Positions 26,660 through 35,995 of a DNA stretch of 47,862 bases are shown in pieces. The number at the start of each line of letters is the position of its first letter. The first letter of the stretch is position 1. The notes beneath the pieces are model-generated. The model ran no database searches. It worked only from the letters and a program-made list of their open reading frames with translations, and had not been told where the DNA came from. Both the position numbers and the translations under genes were made by a program. Source of the stretch: Rhodobacterales bacterium (GTDB taxonomy: Bacteria > Pseudomonadota > Alphaproteobacteria > Rhodobacterales > Rhodobacteraceae); assembly GCA_013297695.1 (NCBI GenBank), contig JAAFHX010000007.1:1-47862 (forward strand). Reading direction: 5' to 3'.

Positions 26660-27988
26660 CTATCCCTGATTGTCGTGCCCTGGTGCGGTCGATGCCGATG
26701 CGAGGTGCCGCGACAGGATGCGCGCAACCCGCTCCGGGCATTCGATCTGCGGAACATGGCCTGCATCGGGCAAAAGGTGAAGCGCGTAATCGCCCGCCAC
26801 GCCAAGGGCCTGCCGCCAGGGCAGGATATGGTCGCTGCGACCCCAGACCAGGCTGACCGGTGCCTGGGTCCGGGCAAGTGCCGGGCGCAGGTCGAACGGC
26901 TGCACCCCGTCGGGGAACAGAACCCCGGCCATATCGGCCTGGCAGGCCCGCAGCATCGGGTCGCCGCGCTGTTTCATCGCGGCGCGGGCATAGTCGTCGC
27001 TGATGCCGTCGGGGGTTGCCGTCAGACGGCGCAGCCACGGGGCCAGGCTTTCGGCGCGGCTGGCGCGGGTGATCCCGGTCAGGGTGGCGGCGTCGATCTC
27101 GGGTCCCATCCCTGCGGGAGCCAGCAAGCACAGGCTTGCCACCCGCCGGGGCCGGATGTCGGCGATCGCCAGCGCCAGCGCACCGCCCAGGGAATGGCCC
27201 AGCAGGTCCACCCGGTCGTGGTCCCGCGTCGCCAGGTCAAAGGCTTCGGTCATCATCCGCGCAAGGTCGGCAAAACTGCGCACTCTGCGGCGCGGCGACC
27301 GGCCATGGCCCGGAAGGTCGATCCGGATCAGCGGGCGACCGGGCCCCAGGGCCTTTTCCAGCGGTGCCCAGCCTTGGCTGTCGGCGGTAAAGCCGTGGAT
27401 CAGGACCAGCGGCAGGCCAGTGCCCGTCCGGGTGTTGATGTGAAGGGGGCCGGGCTGGGCGATCCAGGCCGCAGGCGGCACGGCTGGTATCGGCTGGTCA
27501 GGGGCGTGGTCTAGGGCCGCCGCAACATCGCCGCGCTGCACGCGCCCCCGGGGGCCGGTACCGGGAATTTCGGCAAGATCGAGCCCTGCCGTGCGGGCAG
27601 CGGCCCGGGCGGCGGGGGTGGCGCGCACGCCTGCCTCGGCCTCGAGTGCAGCGGCCATCCCTGGTGCTGCCGCCGCATCTTGCCGCAATGCCTCCGGCCC
27701 CGGTCCTTGCGTCGCCACAGGCGCATCGGGTCGTGGACCGACGGTCACGTCGGGCGCATAGATATAGGCCACAACGCTGCCGACCGGCACTTTGTCGCCC
27801 GGCTGCGCCGTGATGTGATACAAGGTGCCGGTGGCGGGGGACTCGACCTCCATCGCGGCCTTGTCGGTTTCGATGTCAAACAGCGGCGCGCCCCGGGTGA
27901 CACTTTCGCCTTCGGCCACATGCCAGACCGCAAGGGTGCCATGGGTCATGTCCATGTCGACCTTGGGCAGGATCACTTCGGTCGGCAC
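26660..27988 (-). CDS. Acetoin-dehydrogenase-type E2: lipoyl domain plus alpha/beta hydrolase
   Basis: A 442-residue dihydrolipoamide acyltransferase of the AcoC type. Residues 1-80 are a lipoyl domain (DKAAMEV, lipoylated Lys43), about 115-155 is a peripheral subunit-binding domain (ATPAARAAARTAGLDL, GTGPRGRVQRGDV), and about 180-440 is an alpha/beta hydrolase with nucleophile Ser266 (GHSLGG) instead of the classic CAT-fold acyltransferase. This arrangement is known from acetoin dehydrogenases. The GTG at 27988 begins one base after the E1 beta stop (TAATGTG). It would pass the acyl group to CoA; no E3 is encoded here, so a shared E3 is needed. Substrate need not be acetoin. Confidence 0.88.
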   Translation of the reverse strand: MPTEVILPKVDMDMTHGTLAVWHVAEGESVTRGAPLFDIETDKAAMEVESPATGTLYHITAQPGDKVPVGSVVAYIYAPDVTVGPRPDAPVATQGPGPEALRQDAAAAPGMAAALEAEAGVRATPAARAAARTAGLDLAEIPGTGPRGRVQRGDVAAALDHAPDQPIPAVPPAAWIAQPGPLHINTRTGTGLPLVLIHGFTADSQGWAPLEKALGPGRPLIRIDLPGHGRSPRRRVRSFADLARMMTEAFDLATRDHDRVDLLGHSLGGALALAIADIRPRRVASLCLLAPAGMGPEIDAATLTGITRASRAESLAPWLRRLTATPDGISDDYARAAMKQRGDPMLRACQADMAGVLFPDGVQPFDLRPALARTQAPVSLVWGRSDHILPWRQALGVAGDYALHLLPDAGHVPQIECPERVARILSRHLASASTAPGHDNQG

Positions 27989-27989
27989 A

Positions 27990-29003
27990 TTACACCTCGC
28001 GGCGGGCAAGGCGGCGGGCGGCGGCCTCGATGCTGTCCACCTGCGGCACCGAAGCGCGTTCCAGATCGGGGTTGTAGGGCACCGGGGCATCCGCCGCCCC
28101 CAACCGCAGGATCGGCGCGTCGAGAAAATCGAAGGCATCGCTTTCGGCCACTGCCGCGCTGATTTCGGCCCCGATGCCAAAGGCCTTCACCCCCTCGTAG
28201 ACCACCATCAGCCGCCCGGTCCTGCGTACCGATGCAAGGATCGTTTCATGGTCGATGGGCCGGATCGACCGCAGGTCGATCACCTCGGCGTCAATCCCTT
28301 CGGCGGCGAGCCTTTCGGCAGCCTCCAGCGCGCGATGGACCATGATCGACCCTGCCACGATGGTCAGGTCGCTGCCCGTCCGCCGCACGGCGGCCTTGCC
28401 GATGGGAGTGGTGTAGCTTCCGGCGGGGACGTGCCCCTTCATCTTGTACAGCAGCTTGTGTTCGAAGATCATCACCGGGTCGGGGTCGGCCAGCGCCGCC
28501 AGCAGCATGCCCTTGGCATCTTCGGGGGTTGAAGGTTGCAGCACCTTCAGCCCCGGCACATGGCCGAACCACGCCTCGATGCTTTGGCTGTGCTGCGCTG
28601 CAGCCCCGGTGCCCGAGCCGGACGGCAGCCGGAACACCACCGGCACCGAGGCCTCGCCCCCCAGCATGTAGCGCAGCTTGGCCGCCTGGTTGACGATCTG
28701 TTCCATCGCCAGCATGGCAAAGTCGCTGAACTGGAATTCGTAGATCGGCTTCAGCCCGGTCAGCGCCGCGCCGACGGCCACGCCCGCGCCGCCCAGTTCG
28801 GAAATCGGCGTGTCCATCACGCGGTCTGGTCCGAACCGGTCCACCAGATCCAGCGTCACCTGAAACGCCCCGCCATAGACGCCGATGTCTTCGCCCATCA
28901 GAATGACGGTGGGGTCGGCCTCCATCGCGATGGCCATCGCCTCGCGGATGGCTTCGGCGTAAGACAGCGTGCGCAAAGCCTGATCCTGGTGCATGGCGTT
29001 CAT
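27990..29003 (-). CDS. TPP-dependent dehydrogenase E1 subunit beta
   Basis: A 337-residue beta subunit of a 2-oxoacid/acetoin-type dehydrogenase. The transketolase pyrimidine-binding half is clear from [57 protein letters not shown] and the C-terminal [12 protein letters not shown] segment. Together with the alpha subunit it forms the heterotetramer that decarboxylates or cleaves an alpha-dicarbonyl substrate and acylates the lipoyl arm. Starts one base after the alpha subunit stop codon, so coupled. Confidence 0.92.
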   Translation of the reverse strand: MNAMHQDQALRTLSYAEAIREAMAIAMEADPTVILMGEDIGVYGGAFQVTLDLVDRFGPDRVMDTPISELGGAGVAVGAALTGLKPIYEFQFSDFAMLAMEQIVNQAAKLRYMLGGEASVPVVFRLPSGSGTGAAAQHSQSIEAWFGHVPGLKVLQPSTPEDAKGMLLAALADPDPVMIFEHKLLYKMKGHVPAGSYTTPIGKAAVRRTGSDLTIVAGSIMVHRALEAAERLAAEGIDAEVIDLRSIRPIDHETILASVRRTGRLMVVYEGVKAFGIGAEISAAVAESDAFDFLDAPILRLGAADAPVPYNPDLERASVPQVDSIEAAARRLARREV

Positions 29004-29004
29004 C

Positions 29005-30003
29005 TCACTTCTCCGCGTAGACGTAGCGGGTCACCTCGGACACGTTCGGGGCAGGGCTTGCCTTGGCGAACGCGATCCCGGCCTCCACATCCGCAATGGC
29101 GGCGGCAAGGATCGCATCGGCCCCGGCCTGGTCCAGCACCCCATGCGCGATCAGTTCGGCCTGAAACCGCGCGATCGGGTCGCGCGTCATCCACTCTTCG
29201 ATCTCTTCCTTGCTGCGATAGCGGTTGCGGTCGGACTTGGAATGGCCGCGCCAGCGGTAAGTCACATTTTCCACCAGCGACGGTCCGTCCCCGGCGCGGG
29301 CCCGTGCGATGGCGATATGCACCGCTTCGGCCACGGCCGAGAAATCATTGCCGTCCACGGTGACACCGGGCATCGCATAGGCCACGGCCCGGTCCGCGAC
29401 CTGCCTGACTGCCGTCGAGCGTGCTGTTGAGGTTGACATGCCGTAGCCGTTGTTTTCGCAGACAAAAACCACCGGAAGCTTCCACACCGATGCCATGTTC
29501 AGGGCCTCGTGGAACGCGCCCTCATTGTTGGCCCCGTCACCGAAAAAACAGACCGTCACGTCCGGCCTGCCCAGCCGCCGGGCAGACAGGGCGGCACCGA
29601 CGGCGATGGGCAGACCGCCCCCCACGATGCCATTCGCGCCCAGGTTGCCGGTCTTCACGTCGGCAATGTGCATGGACCCGCCACGCCCGTGGCAATAGCC
29701 GGTTTCCTTGCCGAAGAATTCGGCGAACATGCGCCCCACATCGGCCCCTTTGGCGATGCAGTGCCCATGACCGCGATGGGTCGAGGTGATCTTGTCGCTG
29801 TCGGTCAGTTCCATGCAGGTGGCCATGGCGCTGGCCTCCTGCCCGATGGACAGGTGCATCGTGCCGTGGATCAGGCCCCGCATGTAGCTGTCTTCGGCAC
29901 CTTCCTCGAAGCGCCGGATCAGATGCATCCGCTTCAGCGCCTCGCGCAGACGATCCGGCGGATAGGTGCGGATGGCAAAGGGGCGGTTGTCGGGCGCGGC
30001 CAC
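29005..30003 (-). CDS. TPP-dependent dehydrogenase E1 subunit alpha
   Basis: A 332-residue alpha subunit. The thiamine diphosphate motif is complete: GDG with Asp156, then NN at 184-185 about 30 residues later, and the RHRGHGH-type loop ([16 protein letters not shown]). The regulatory phospho-loop region ([14 protein letters not shown]) is conserved as in acetoin E1 (AcoA). Start is GTG 30003, three bases after the oxidoreductase stop. With AcoB/AcoC-like neighbours it should act on an alpha-diketone or 2-oxo acid derived from the imported compound. Confidence 0.92.
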   Translation of the reverse strand: MAAPDNRPFAIRTYPPDRLREALKRMHLIRRFEEGAEDSYMRGLIHGTMHLSIGQEASAMATCMELTDSDKITSTHRGHGHCIAKGADVGRMFAEFFGKETGYCHGRGGSMHIADVKTGNLGANGIVGGGLPIAVGAALSARRLGRPDVTVCFFGDGANNEGAFHEALNMASVWKLPVVFVCENNGYGMSTSTARSTAVRQVADRAVAYAMPGVTVDGNDFSAVAEAVHIAIARARAGDGPSLVENVTYRWRGHSKSDRNRYRSKEEIEEWMTRDPIARFQAELIAHGVLDQAGADAILAAAIADVEAGIAFAKASPAPNVSEVTRYVYAEK

Positions 30004-30006
30004 GGC

Positions 30007-31326
30007 TTACAGGCCCAGCATCTTGTCTTGGCGGGCGCGCAGGGCGACGATCCGGCTGCCTTCGGGCAGGGCGGTGTTTGCCGTGGTGATCAGCGTGCCC
30101 TTGGCGATGGGGGCCGTCACCCGCGCCCCGGTCAGCAGGCCGCAGGGAATGGCTTCGGCGGCACGGGCCTCGGCGGCCTCCATGATCCAGGCGCGGTAAC
30201 AGTATTCGCCGATCTGGTCCAGCGTGTCGCCCACCGCCAGGTCCTTCTTGGCCACGGCACAGACTTCGGCCACGGGACGGGCCATCGGCACCATGTCGGC
30301 CTTGCCGTACAGCACGACGCGCGCGCAGGTCAGCGGCACTTCCAGCGAGGTCAGGTGATAGGGGCGAAAGAAGGTGAAATACGGCCCCTTGCCCATCTTG
30401 AGGTCTTCCATCCGTTCCCGGATGCGGGGGTGGTCCATTTCGGCCACCACAAAGACACCGGGGGCCACGCCCTTGCCGATGGTGAAATCGACGCGGCCTT
30501 CGCCCGAGGACAGAAGCCCCCCTGCCGATTGCGGCACCAGCACCTTGTTCAACTCGTCCCGCGAACAGGCCGGCCCGTGCATGCCGGGCCTGTCGGGGAT
30601 CAGGCCGGTGGCGTTGGCGATGGCGGCCATTTCCACCATGGTCTTCGATCCGTCCACGAATTCCACCAGCATCCGGGGGTTCATGTGGCGGCGGATCGCC
30701 TCTTCGGTGTAGGCGTCGGGGGTGGCGTCGATGTTCAGCGGATTGTTCTTGCCCTTGCCCGCGCTGACGATCCGGTGCCCCATGGCCGATACGAATTCGA
30801 TCAGTTCCATGCAGGACGACGGCTCGTCCCCGGCACCCAGGCTGTAGATCACCCCCAGCCGTTCGGCCTCGGCGCGCAGATAGGCCCCGATGGTCACGTC
30901 GGCCTCGACATTCATCATCACAAGGTGCTTGCCGCGCTCCATCGCCCGCAGCCCGATGTCCGCCCCGACCGACGGCACGCCGGTGGCATCGACCACCACA
31001 TCGATCAGCCCCGCCTCCAGCAGCGCCTCCACATTGTCGGTAACGGCGATATGGCCGGACTCCATGGCGGCATTGGCGGCCCCGGGGGTTGCCACCTTGC
31101 GCGACCGGTCATTGCTGCCATAGGCGATCTCGACCGACCGGGCTGCGGCCCCGGGTTTCAGTTCCGAGATCACGCCGACCTCGATCCCGCGCATGTGCGC
31201 GATGCGGCTGACGATGTCGGTGCCCATCTCGCCCGCGCCAACCAGTCCGACACGGATCGGTTTTCCGCTTTCTGCTCGGGCGGCCAGGTCCCTTGCAAGA
31301 CCCGTCAGGGCGACGTTGGTCGGCAT
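30007..31326 (-). CDS. NAD(P)-binding oxidoreductase with C-terminal SAF domain
   Basis: A 439-residue protein. The Rossmann motif GLVGAGEMG is at 27-35; the mid part (VVVDATGVPSVGADIGLRAMERGKHLVMMNVEAD) resembles homoserine dehydrogenase-like NAD-binding domains, and the C-terminal 90 residues (KKDLAVGDTLDQIGEY..., GARVTAPIAKGTLITTAN) form a SAF domain. Homologues occur in bacterial sugar/polyol clusters with ABC importers, but I do not recognise a defined substrate. It leads the minus-strand operon, with AAGGAG before the ATG. It presumably oxidises an intermediate before TPP-dependent cleavage (inference). Confidence 0.8.
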   Translation of the reverse strand: MPTNVALTGLARDLAARAESGKPIRVGLVGAGEMGTDIVSRIAHMRGIEVGVISELKPGAAARSVEIAYGSNDRSRKVATPGAANAAMESGHIAVTDNVEALLEAGLIDVVVDATGVPSVGADIGLRAMERGKHLVMMNVEADVTIGAYLRAEAERLGVIYSLGAGDEPSSCMELIEFVSAMGHRIVSAGKGKNNPLNIDATPDAYTEEAIRRHMNPRMLVEFVDGSKTMVEMAAIANATGLIPDRPGMHGPACSRDELNKVLVPQSAGGLLSSGEGRVDFTIGKGVAPGVFVVAEMDHPRIRERMEDLKMGKGPYFTFFRPYHLTSLEVPLTCARVVLYGKADMVPMARPVAEVCAVAKKDLAVGDTLDQIGEYCYRAWIMEAAEARAAEAIPCGLLTGARVTAPIAKGTLITTANTALPEGSRIVALRARQDKMLGL

Positions 31327-31357
31327 TTCGCATTCTCCTTCGCAGGCGTTTTAGGCA

Positions 31358-31386
31358 CCTTATTTGAACATCTGTTCTTCTGTCAA
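31358..31386 (-). promoter_or_regulatory. Minus-strand promoter enclosing operator copy 1
   Basis: On the minus strand TTGACA (31386-31381) and AATAAG (31364-31359), 16 bases apart, form a promoter for the catabolic operon. Between and over them lies GAACAGATGTTCAAATAAGG (31377-31358), containing the palindrome GAACA-TC-TGTTC (31366-31377). It matches the plus-strand site at 31452-31469. Likely SorC-type regulator binding site. Confidence 0.55.
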
Positions 31387-31432
31387 TCAAGAGTACACGC
31401 TGCACCGCAGCAAAAAGCGCAAGAAATAGTCG

Positions 31433-31469
31433 TTGACAGGTGACCGTGCTTGAACAGATGATACATAAG
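31433..31469 (+). promoter_or_regulatory. Plus-strand promoter overlapping operator copy 2
   Basis: TTGACA (31433-31438) with GATGAT (31457-31462) at 18 bases forms the promoter for the ABC transporter operon. The minus-10 is inside GAACAGATGATACATAAG (31452-31469), a near copy of the minus-strand site (first nine bases identical, ending ATAAG in both). A repressor here would block RNA polymerase. Confidence 0.55.
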
Positions 31470-31590
31470 TGTAACGAAAGTTCACACCCCGCCGTCAGGG
31501 CATCCATCGCGTCCGAGGAGAAGGAAAAGACGCCCTGCTTGCACCGCGTGCGGCCAACCGATCAAGTATCGCCAAGGGAGGACGATCAGA

Positions 31591-33150
31591 ATGACACTTC
31601 GTTTGGGGGGGATGTCCCGCCGCTCGTTCCTGCGCACCGGGGCCGCCTTTGGCGTGGCCACGGGCGCAGCCGGACTGAAGATGCCGGCACTGGCCCAGTC
31701 GGGTCTGCCGGATATCCAGGCCACGCTCGATGGAATCTCTGTCGAGAACTATGTGCGGGCCGACTATCGCAAGCTGTATGACATGACGAACGATCCGCTG
31801 TGGGAACCGTCCAAGGACTGGATCCGCACGGTTGACTGGGAAAAGGTTCGGTCCGAATTCGCCGGCACGACGGTGCGCTTTGCCATCGGCGCGGCCGACC
31901 AGGAATCGGCCGCCGAAGGGCTGAAGCCGTTCGAGGCGCTGTCGGGCATCAAGGTCGAACTGGTTCCGATCCCGGATGACAGCATCTATGACAAGGCGAT
32001 TTCCGAATTCATCTCGGGCAATGCCTCGTTCGATGCGCTGCAGTTCTTCTCGGCCTGGCTGGGCGACTTCGCGGCCCCGGGCTTTCTTGCGCCGCTGGAC
32101 GACTACGCCGCCAAGTGGGCGCTGCCGCTGGACGATTTCTATGACACCTACCGCCTGAACTACGGCTATTTCGGCGGCAAGCTGGTGGGCCTGCCGTTCG
32201 ACTGCGACATCCAGATGGTGCATCTGCGCAAGTCGATCCTGGAACCGATCCTGGGCGGCCCCATCGACCTGTCGAAATCGGTGCCGACCTATGACGAGCT
32301 GATCCGCATCACGGCCGAGGCGAACAAGCTGGCAAAGGACAATGGCGTGGCGGGGATCGGCCTGCTGGGCGCGCGCGGCTTCTGGTCGACCTATTCCTGG
32401 CAGCACATTGCGGCCCAGGCCGGGATGATGCTGTTCGATGACCAGTGGAACCCGACCCTGAACACCGATGCCGGGATGAAGGGGCTCGACACGCTGCTCG
32501 CGCTGTCCAAGAACGCCATCGAAGGCGTTGCGGGCGCAGGATGGGGCGAGAACCGTGCCGCCTGGCTGGGCGGTCAGGTGGCGGCCAACATCAGTTGGCA
32601 GGACAGCGGCACCCAGGCCATGCGCCCGGACCAGAGCCAGATCGTCGGCGATTTCGTCACGATCTTCGAACCGCGCATCGACGGCGGCCGCTTTGCCCCG
32701 CCGAACATCGCGGGATCGACCTCGGTCGTCACGGCGACCAGCAAGAACCCCGAAGGCGCGTTCCTGATGCTGGCCTTCCTGACCACCTCGTCCATCATGG
32801 CGATGAACGAGGCAAACGCAAACGGCGTGGCACCCGGCTATCGGTCGGTCTTGGCCAACGAACGGCTGCGGGCGGTCTCGCAGCCGATGGCGGTCTGGGC
32901 GGCAAGCCTTGACCACGCCTGGTGCAGCCCGCGTCTGCCCGGCATGTTCGAGATGGAACAGGCGCTTGGCAACGAGATCAACCGGGCGATCACCGGCCAG
33001 ATCACCGCCAAGGAGGCGCTGGACAACGGCCAGGCCGCCTGGGTTGCGATCATGGCGAAGAACGGCTTCAAGGATGGCACCGGCCCGGTGGCCTATGCCG
33101 ATGTCGCGCCCGGACTGTTCGTGGGCGACGGCAAAGCCCTACCGTTCTGA
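31591..33150 (+). CDS. ABC sugar transporter substrate-binding protein (Tat-exported)
   Basis: A 519-residue family 1 extracellular solute-binding protein. A twin-arginine signal (SRRSFLRTG, Arg10-Arg11) followed by a hydrophobic stretch and an Ala-Leu-Ala cleavage region predicts Tat export to the periplasm. The rest shows the usual two-lobed binding protein features (FEALSGIKVELVPIPDDSIYDKAISEFISG, VGLPFDCDIQMVHLRK). It is larger than typical maltose-binding proteins (about 400). GGGAGG lies before ATG 31591. First gene of the import operon, with two permeases and an ATPase. Ligand unknown; sugars, polyols or oligosaccharides fit. Confidence 0.9.
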   Translation: MTLRLGGMSRRSFLRTGAAFGVATGAAGLKMPALAQSGLPDIQATLDGISVENYVRADYRKLYDMTNDPLWEPSKDWIRTVDWEKVRSEFAGTTVRFAIGAADQESAAEGLKPFEALSGIKVELVPIPDDSIYDKAISEFISGNASFDALQFFSAWLGDFAAPGFLAPLDDYAAKWALPLDDFYDTYRLNYGYFGGKLVGLPFDCDIQMVHLRKSILEPILGGPIDLSKSVPTYDELIRITAEANKLAKDNGVAGIGLLGARGFWSTYSWQHIAAQAGMMLFDDQWNPTLNTDAGMKGLDTLLALSKNAIEGVAGAGWGENRAAWLGGQVAANISWQDSGTQAMRPDQSQIVGDFVTIFEPRIDGGRFAPPNIAGSTSVVTATSKNPEGAFLMLAFLTTSSIMAMNEANANGVAPGYRSVLANERLRAVSQPMAVWAASLDHAWCSPRLPGMFEMEQALGNEINRAITGQITAKEALDNGQAAWVAIMAKNGFKDGTGPVAYADVAPGLFVGDGKALPF

Positions 33151-33154
33151 TCCG

Positions 33155-34102
33155 ATGGGACCTGACCTTTCCCAGGTTCCCGCACAGGGGGTGGCGCAAG
33201 CCGCCCCCGACCGCAGGGGAACGCTGCCCCGGCGCCGAAGCCCCTTGCTTCGCAAGGCGTTTCCGTACCTGCTGCTGGCCCCGGCCATGGTCTATCTGCT
33301 GGCGATCACGCTGTATCCGGGCCTCTTCGCCATCTACCAGAGCCTGTTCGTGGTCAAGTTCCTGACCTGGACCTGGACCGGTTTCGGCAACTATTCCGCC
33401 ATTCTGCAGGACCGCGAGTTCTGGGCGGCCCTGGGCAACACGGCACTGATCGGTGCCATATCCCTGTCGCTGCAGACCGCCATCGCGCTTGCGCTTGCCT
33501 ATTTCGCCTATCGCGATCCGCTGATCCGCGGCTGGCGCATCGTGTTTCTGATGCCGATGCTGTTCATGCCCTCGGCCGTGGCCTTCATCTGGAAACTGGC
33601 CTTCAATGACGGGCGGGTGATTTCCGACCTCTTGGGCCGGCTTGGCCTGATCGAAGGCAATCTGGACTGGCTGGGCAGCATCTGGCTGGCACGGCTGACC
33701 CTGATCGTTGCCGATGTCTGGCAGTGGACGCCGTTTCTGTTCATCATCTTCGTGGCCGCCCTGCAGGGCCAGGATCAGGAGATCGAAGAGGCCGCACGGC
33801 TGGATGGCGCAAGCTGGCCCGCGATCTTCTGGAACGTCTCGCTGCCGATGATGCGCCCGGTCATCGTCGTCGCCGTCACCCTGCGCGGGATCGACATCAC
33901 GACCATGTTCACCAACGTCTATGTCATGACCCAGGGCTCGCCCGGCGGCGCGACCGAAACGATGAGCTATTTCATCTACCGGCAGGGGTTCCGCATGTTC
34001 AACTTCGGCTATGCCTCGGCGGCGTCGGTGCTGATGCTGATCCTGACGGTGGTGATCGCGCAGACCGTCGTCAAGCGCGCCTTCCATTCGGGGAAGCAAT
34101 AG
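33155..34102 (+). CDS. ABC sugar transporter permease (MalF/UgpA type)
   Basis: A 315-residue inner-membrane permease with about six helices. The EAA loop is visible (EIEEAARLDGASWPAIFWNVSLPMMRP), the contact site for the ATPase. The N-terminal 35 residues are a charged cytoplasmic tail. ATG 33155 follows the binding protein stop by 4 bp. Forms the heterodimeric channel with the next gene. Confidence 0.92.
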   Translation: MGPDLSQVPAQGVAQAAPDRRGTLPRRRSPLLRKAFPYLLLAPAMVYLLAITLYPGLFAIYQSLFVVKFLTWTWTGFGNYSAILQDREFWAALGNTALIGAISLSLQTAIALALAYFAYRDPLIRGWRIVFLMPMLFMPSAVAFIWKLAFNDGRVISDLLGRLGLIEGNLDWLGSIWLARLTLIVADVWQWTPFLFIIFVAALQGQDQEIEEAARLDGASWPAIFWNVSLPMMRPVIVVAVTLRGIDITTMFTNVYVMTQGSPGGATETMSYFIYRQGFRMFNFGYASAASVLMLILTVVIAQTVVKRAFHSGKQ

Positions 34103-34945
34103 ATGGCCACGACCCGCAAGACCCGAGGGGAAAGCCTGCTGCTGCGCTATCTGGTGCTGGGGGGCTGGGCGCTGGTCTGCCTGCTGCCGATCCTGTGGTT
34201 CCTGTCGGTCGGGTTCCGCCCCCGGACCGAAGTCATCACCCCGAAACCGATCTACTGGCCGACCTTCAGCCTGGACGCCTGGCACCTGTTGATGAGCGAC
34301 TGGCCCATCGCGCTGTATCTGCGCAATTCGGTCATCGCGGTGGCGGGGTCGGTCATCATCGACCTGGTGCTGGCGATCCCGGCGGCCTTTGCGCTGGCAC
34401 GCTATGACTTCAGGGGGCGCGAGGATATCGGGTTCTACATCCTGTCCACCCGGATGATGGCCCCGGCCATCGTGGCAGTGCCGATCTTCTTTCTGTTCAA
34501 GACACTGGGCCTGCTGGATTCGGTCTGGGCGCTGATGCTTATCTATGCGGCGATCAACCTGTCGCTGGTGACCTGGATCATCCGCAGCTACATGCTCGAC
34601 ATTCCGAAAGAACTGGAGGATGCCGCCCGCACCGATGGGGCAGGGGATCTGACCATCCTGCGCGAGATCATCGTGCCGGCCTGCCTGCCCGGCATCATCA
34701 CCGCCGCCGTGATCGCCGCCATCTTCGCGATCAACGAATTCCTGTTCACGCTGCTCATCGCCTCGACCTCGGACGCCTATACCATGTCGGTCGCGCTGGC
34801 GAACTTTACCGGCGGCTCGGACGGCATCATCTACAATGCAATTGCCCTCGTCTCGTTCATCGCCTTCGTGCCGATCCTGATCCTGGTGATCCTGATCCAG
34901 AAGCACCTGTCGCGCGGCCTGACGATGGGCGCCGTGAAAGGGTAG
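34103..34945 (+). CDS. ABC sugar transporter permease (MalG/UgpE type)
   Basis: A 280-residue permease, second half of the channel. About six helices and the EAA loop (PKELEDAARTDGAGDLTILREIIVP). The start ATG abuts the previous stop codon, so translation is coupled. The C-terminal HLSRGLTMGAVKG is typical of MalG-family proteins. Confidence 0.92.
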   Translation: MATTRKTRGESLLLRYLVLGGWALVCLLPILWFLSVGFRPRTEVITPKPIYWPTFSLDAWHLLMSDWPIALYLRNSVIAVAGSVIIDLVLAIPAAFALARYDFRGREDIGFYILSTRMMAPAIVAVPIFFLFKTLGLLDSVWALMLIYAAINLSLVTWIIRSYMLDIPKELEDAARTDGAGDLTILREIIVPACLPGIITAAVIAAIFAINEFLFTLLIASTSDAYTMSVALANFTGGSDGIIYNAIALVSFIAFVPILILVILIQKHLSRGLTMGAVKG

Positions 34946-34948
34946 ACC

Positions 34949-35995
34949 ATGGCCTCGATCCACCTGCAGAACATCGAAAAGAAATACGGGGCCTTTGTCG
35001 GCGTGCAGAACATGTCGCTGGAGATTGCCGATGAGGAATTCCTGGTGCTGCTCGGCCCTTCAGGCTGCGGCAAGACCACGACCATGCGGATGATCGCCGG
35101 GCTGGAGGTGCCGACCGACGGGCAGATCGTCATCGGCGGCGAGGTGGTGACCGACATCGACGCGCGCGACCGTGACGTGGCGATGGTGTTTCAGGGCTAT
35201 GCACTGTACCCCAACATGTCGATCTACGAGAATATCCGCTTTCCGCTGCGGATGCGCGGCATTCCGGCGTCGGAACATGATGCGCGCATCCGCCGGGCGG
35301 CCGACATGGTCGAACTTGGGGCGTATCTGGACCGCAAGCCGGGGGCGCTGTCGGGCGGGCAGCGCCAGCGCGCGGCGCTGGCCCGGGCGGTGGTGCGCCA
35401 GCCGCAGGTCTTTCTGATGGATGAACCGCTGTCGAACCTTGACGCCAAGCTGCGCCAGTCGATGCGCGTGCAGATCAAGCACATGCAGCGGCAACTGCGG
35501 GTGACGACGGTCTATGTGACCCATGACCAGATCGAGGCGATGACGCTGGCCGACCGTATCGTCATCATGAACAAGGGCGCGATCCAGCAGGTCGGCAGCC
35601 CGGACGAAATCTATTCCGACCCGGCGAATACCTTCGTCGCGGGCTTCATCGGCAGCCCGCCGATGAACCTGATCGACGGCGTGGCGCAGGACGGCCACTT
35701 TGTCGCGCCGGGGGTTTCGGTGGCCTGCCCGGCCCATGTGCGGGGCAAGGTCACGCTTGGCGTGCGCCCCGAGGATTGCAGCGTCGGCGGCGAGTCCGCG
35801 CAGGGCATGGTCTACGGGGTCGAGCCGACGGGCGATGTGACCTATCTTACGGTTCTGGCCGGGACGAAGAAGATCGAGGTCAAGGCGGCGCGCGCCTACC
35901 GTTCCGATATCGACGTGCCGGTGGGCATCACCTTCAATCCAGCGCATCTTTACTTCTTCGACGATCAGGGGCAGCGCATCCGGGGGGCGGCATGA
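34949..35995 (+). CDS. ABC sugar transporter ATPase (UgpC/MsmK/MalK type)
   Basis: A 348-residue ATPase that drives import. Walker A GPSGCGKTT (36-44), signature LSGGQRQR, Walker B VFLMDEPLSNLDAKLR, His switch in VYVTHDQIEAM, and a C-terminal OB/TOBE domain (about 240-345). Three bases separate it from the permease; its stop overlaps the kinase start (ATGA). Confidence 0.94.
   Translation: MASIHLQNIEKKYGAFVGVQNMSLEIADEEFLVLLGPSGCGKTTTMRMIAGLEVPTDGQIVIGGEVVTDIDARDRDVAMVFQGYALYPNMSIYENIRFPLRMRGIPASEHDARIRRAADMVELGAYLDRKPGALSGGQRQRAALARAVVRQPQVFLMDEPLSNLDAKLRQSMRVQIKHMQRQLRVTTVYVTHDQIEAMTLADRIVIMNKGAIQQVGSPDEIYSDPANTFVAGFIGSPPMNLIDGVAQDGHFVAPGVSVACPAHVRGKVTLGVRPEDCSVGGESAQGMVYGVEPTGDVTYLTVLAGTKKIEVKAARAYRSDIDVPVGITFNPAHLYFFDDQGQRIRGAA

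Noticed and set aside
29509-31443. 644-residue plus-strand frame over the E1 alpha and oxidoreductase genes
   Set aside because: Antisense shadow; the minus-strand genes have clear motifs and operon spacing.
33068-34963. 631-residue minus-strand frame over the ABC permeases
   Set aside because: Antisense shadow with low-complexity Asp, Gln, Arg, His composition.
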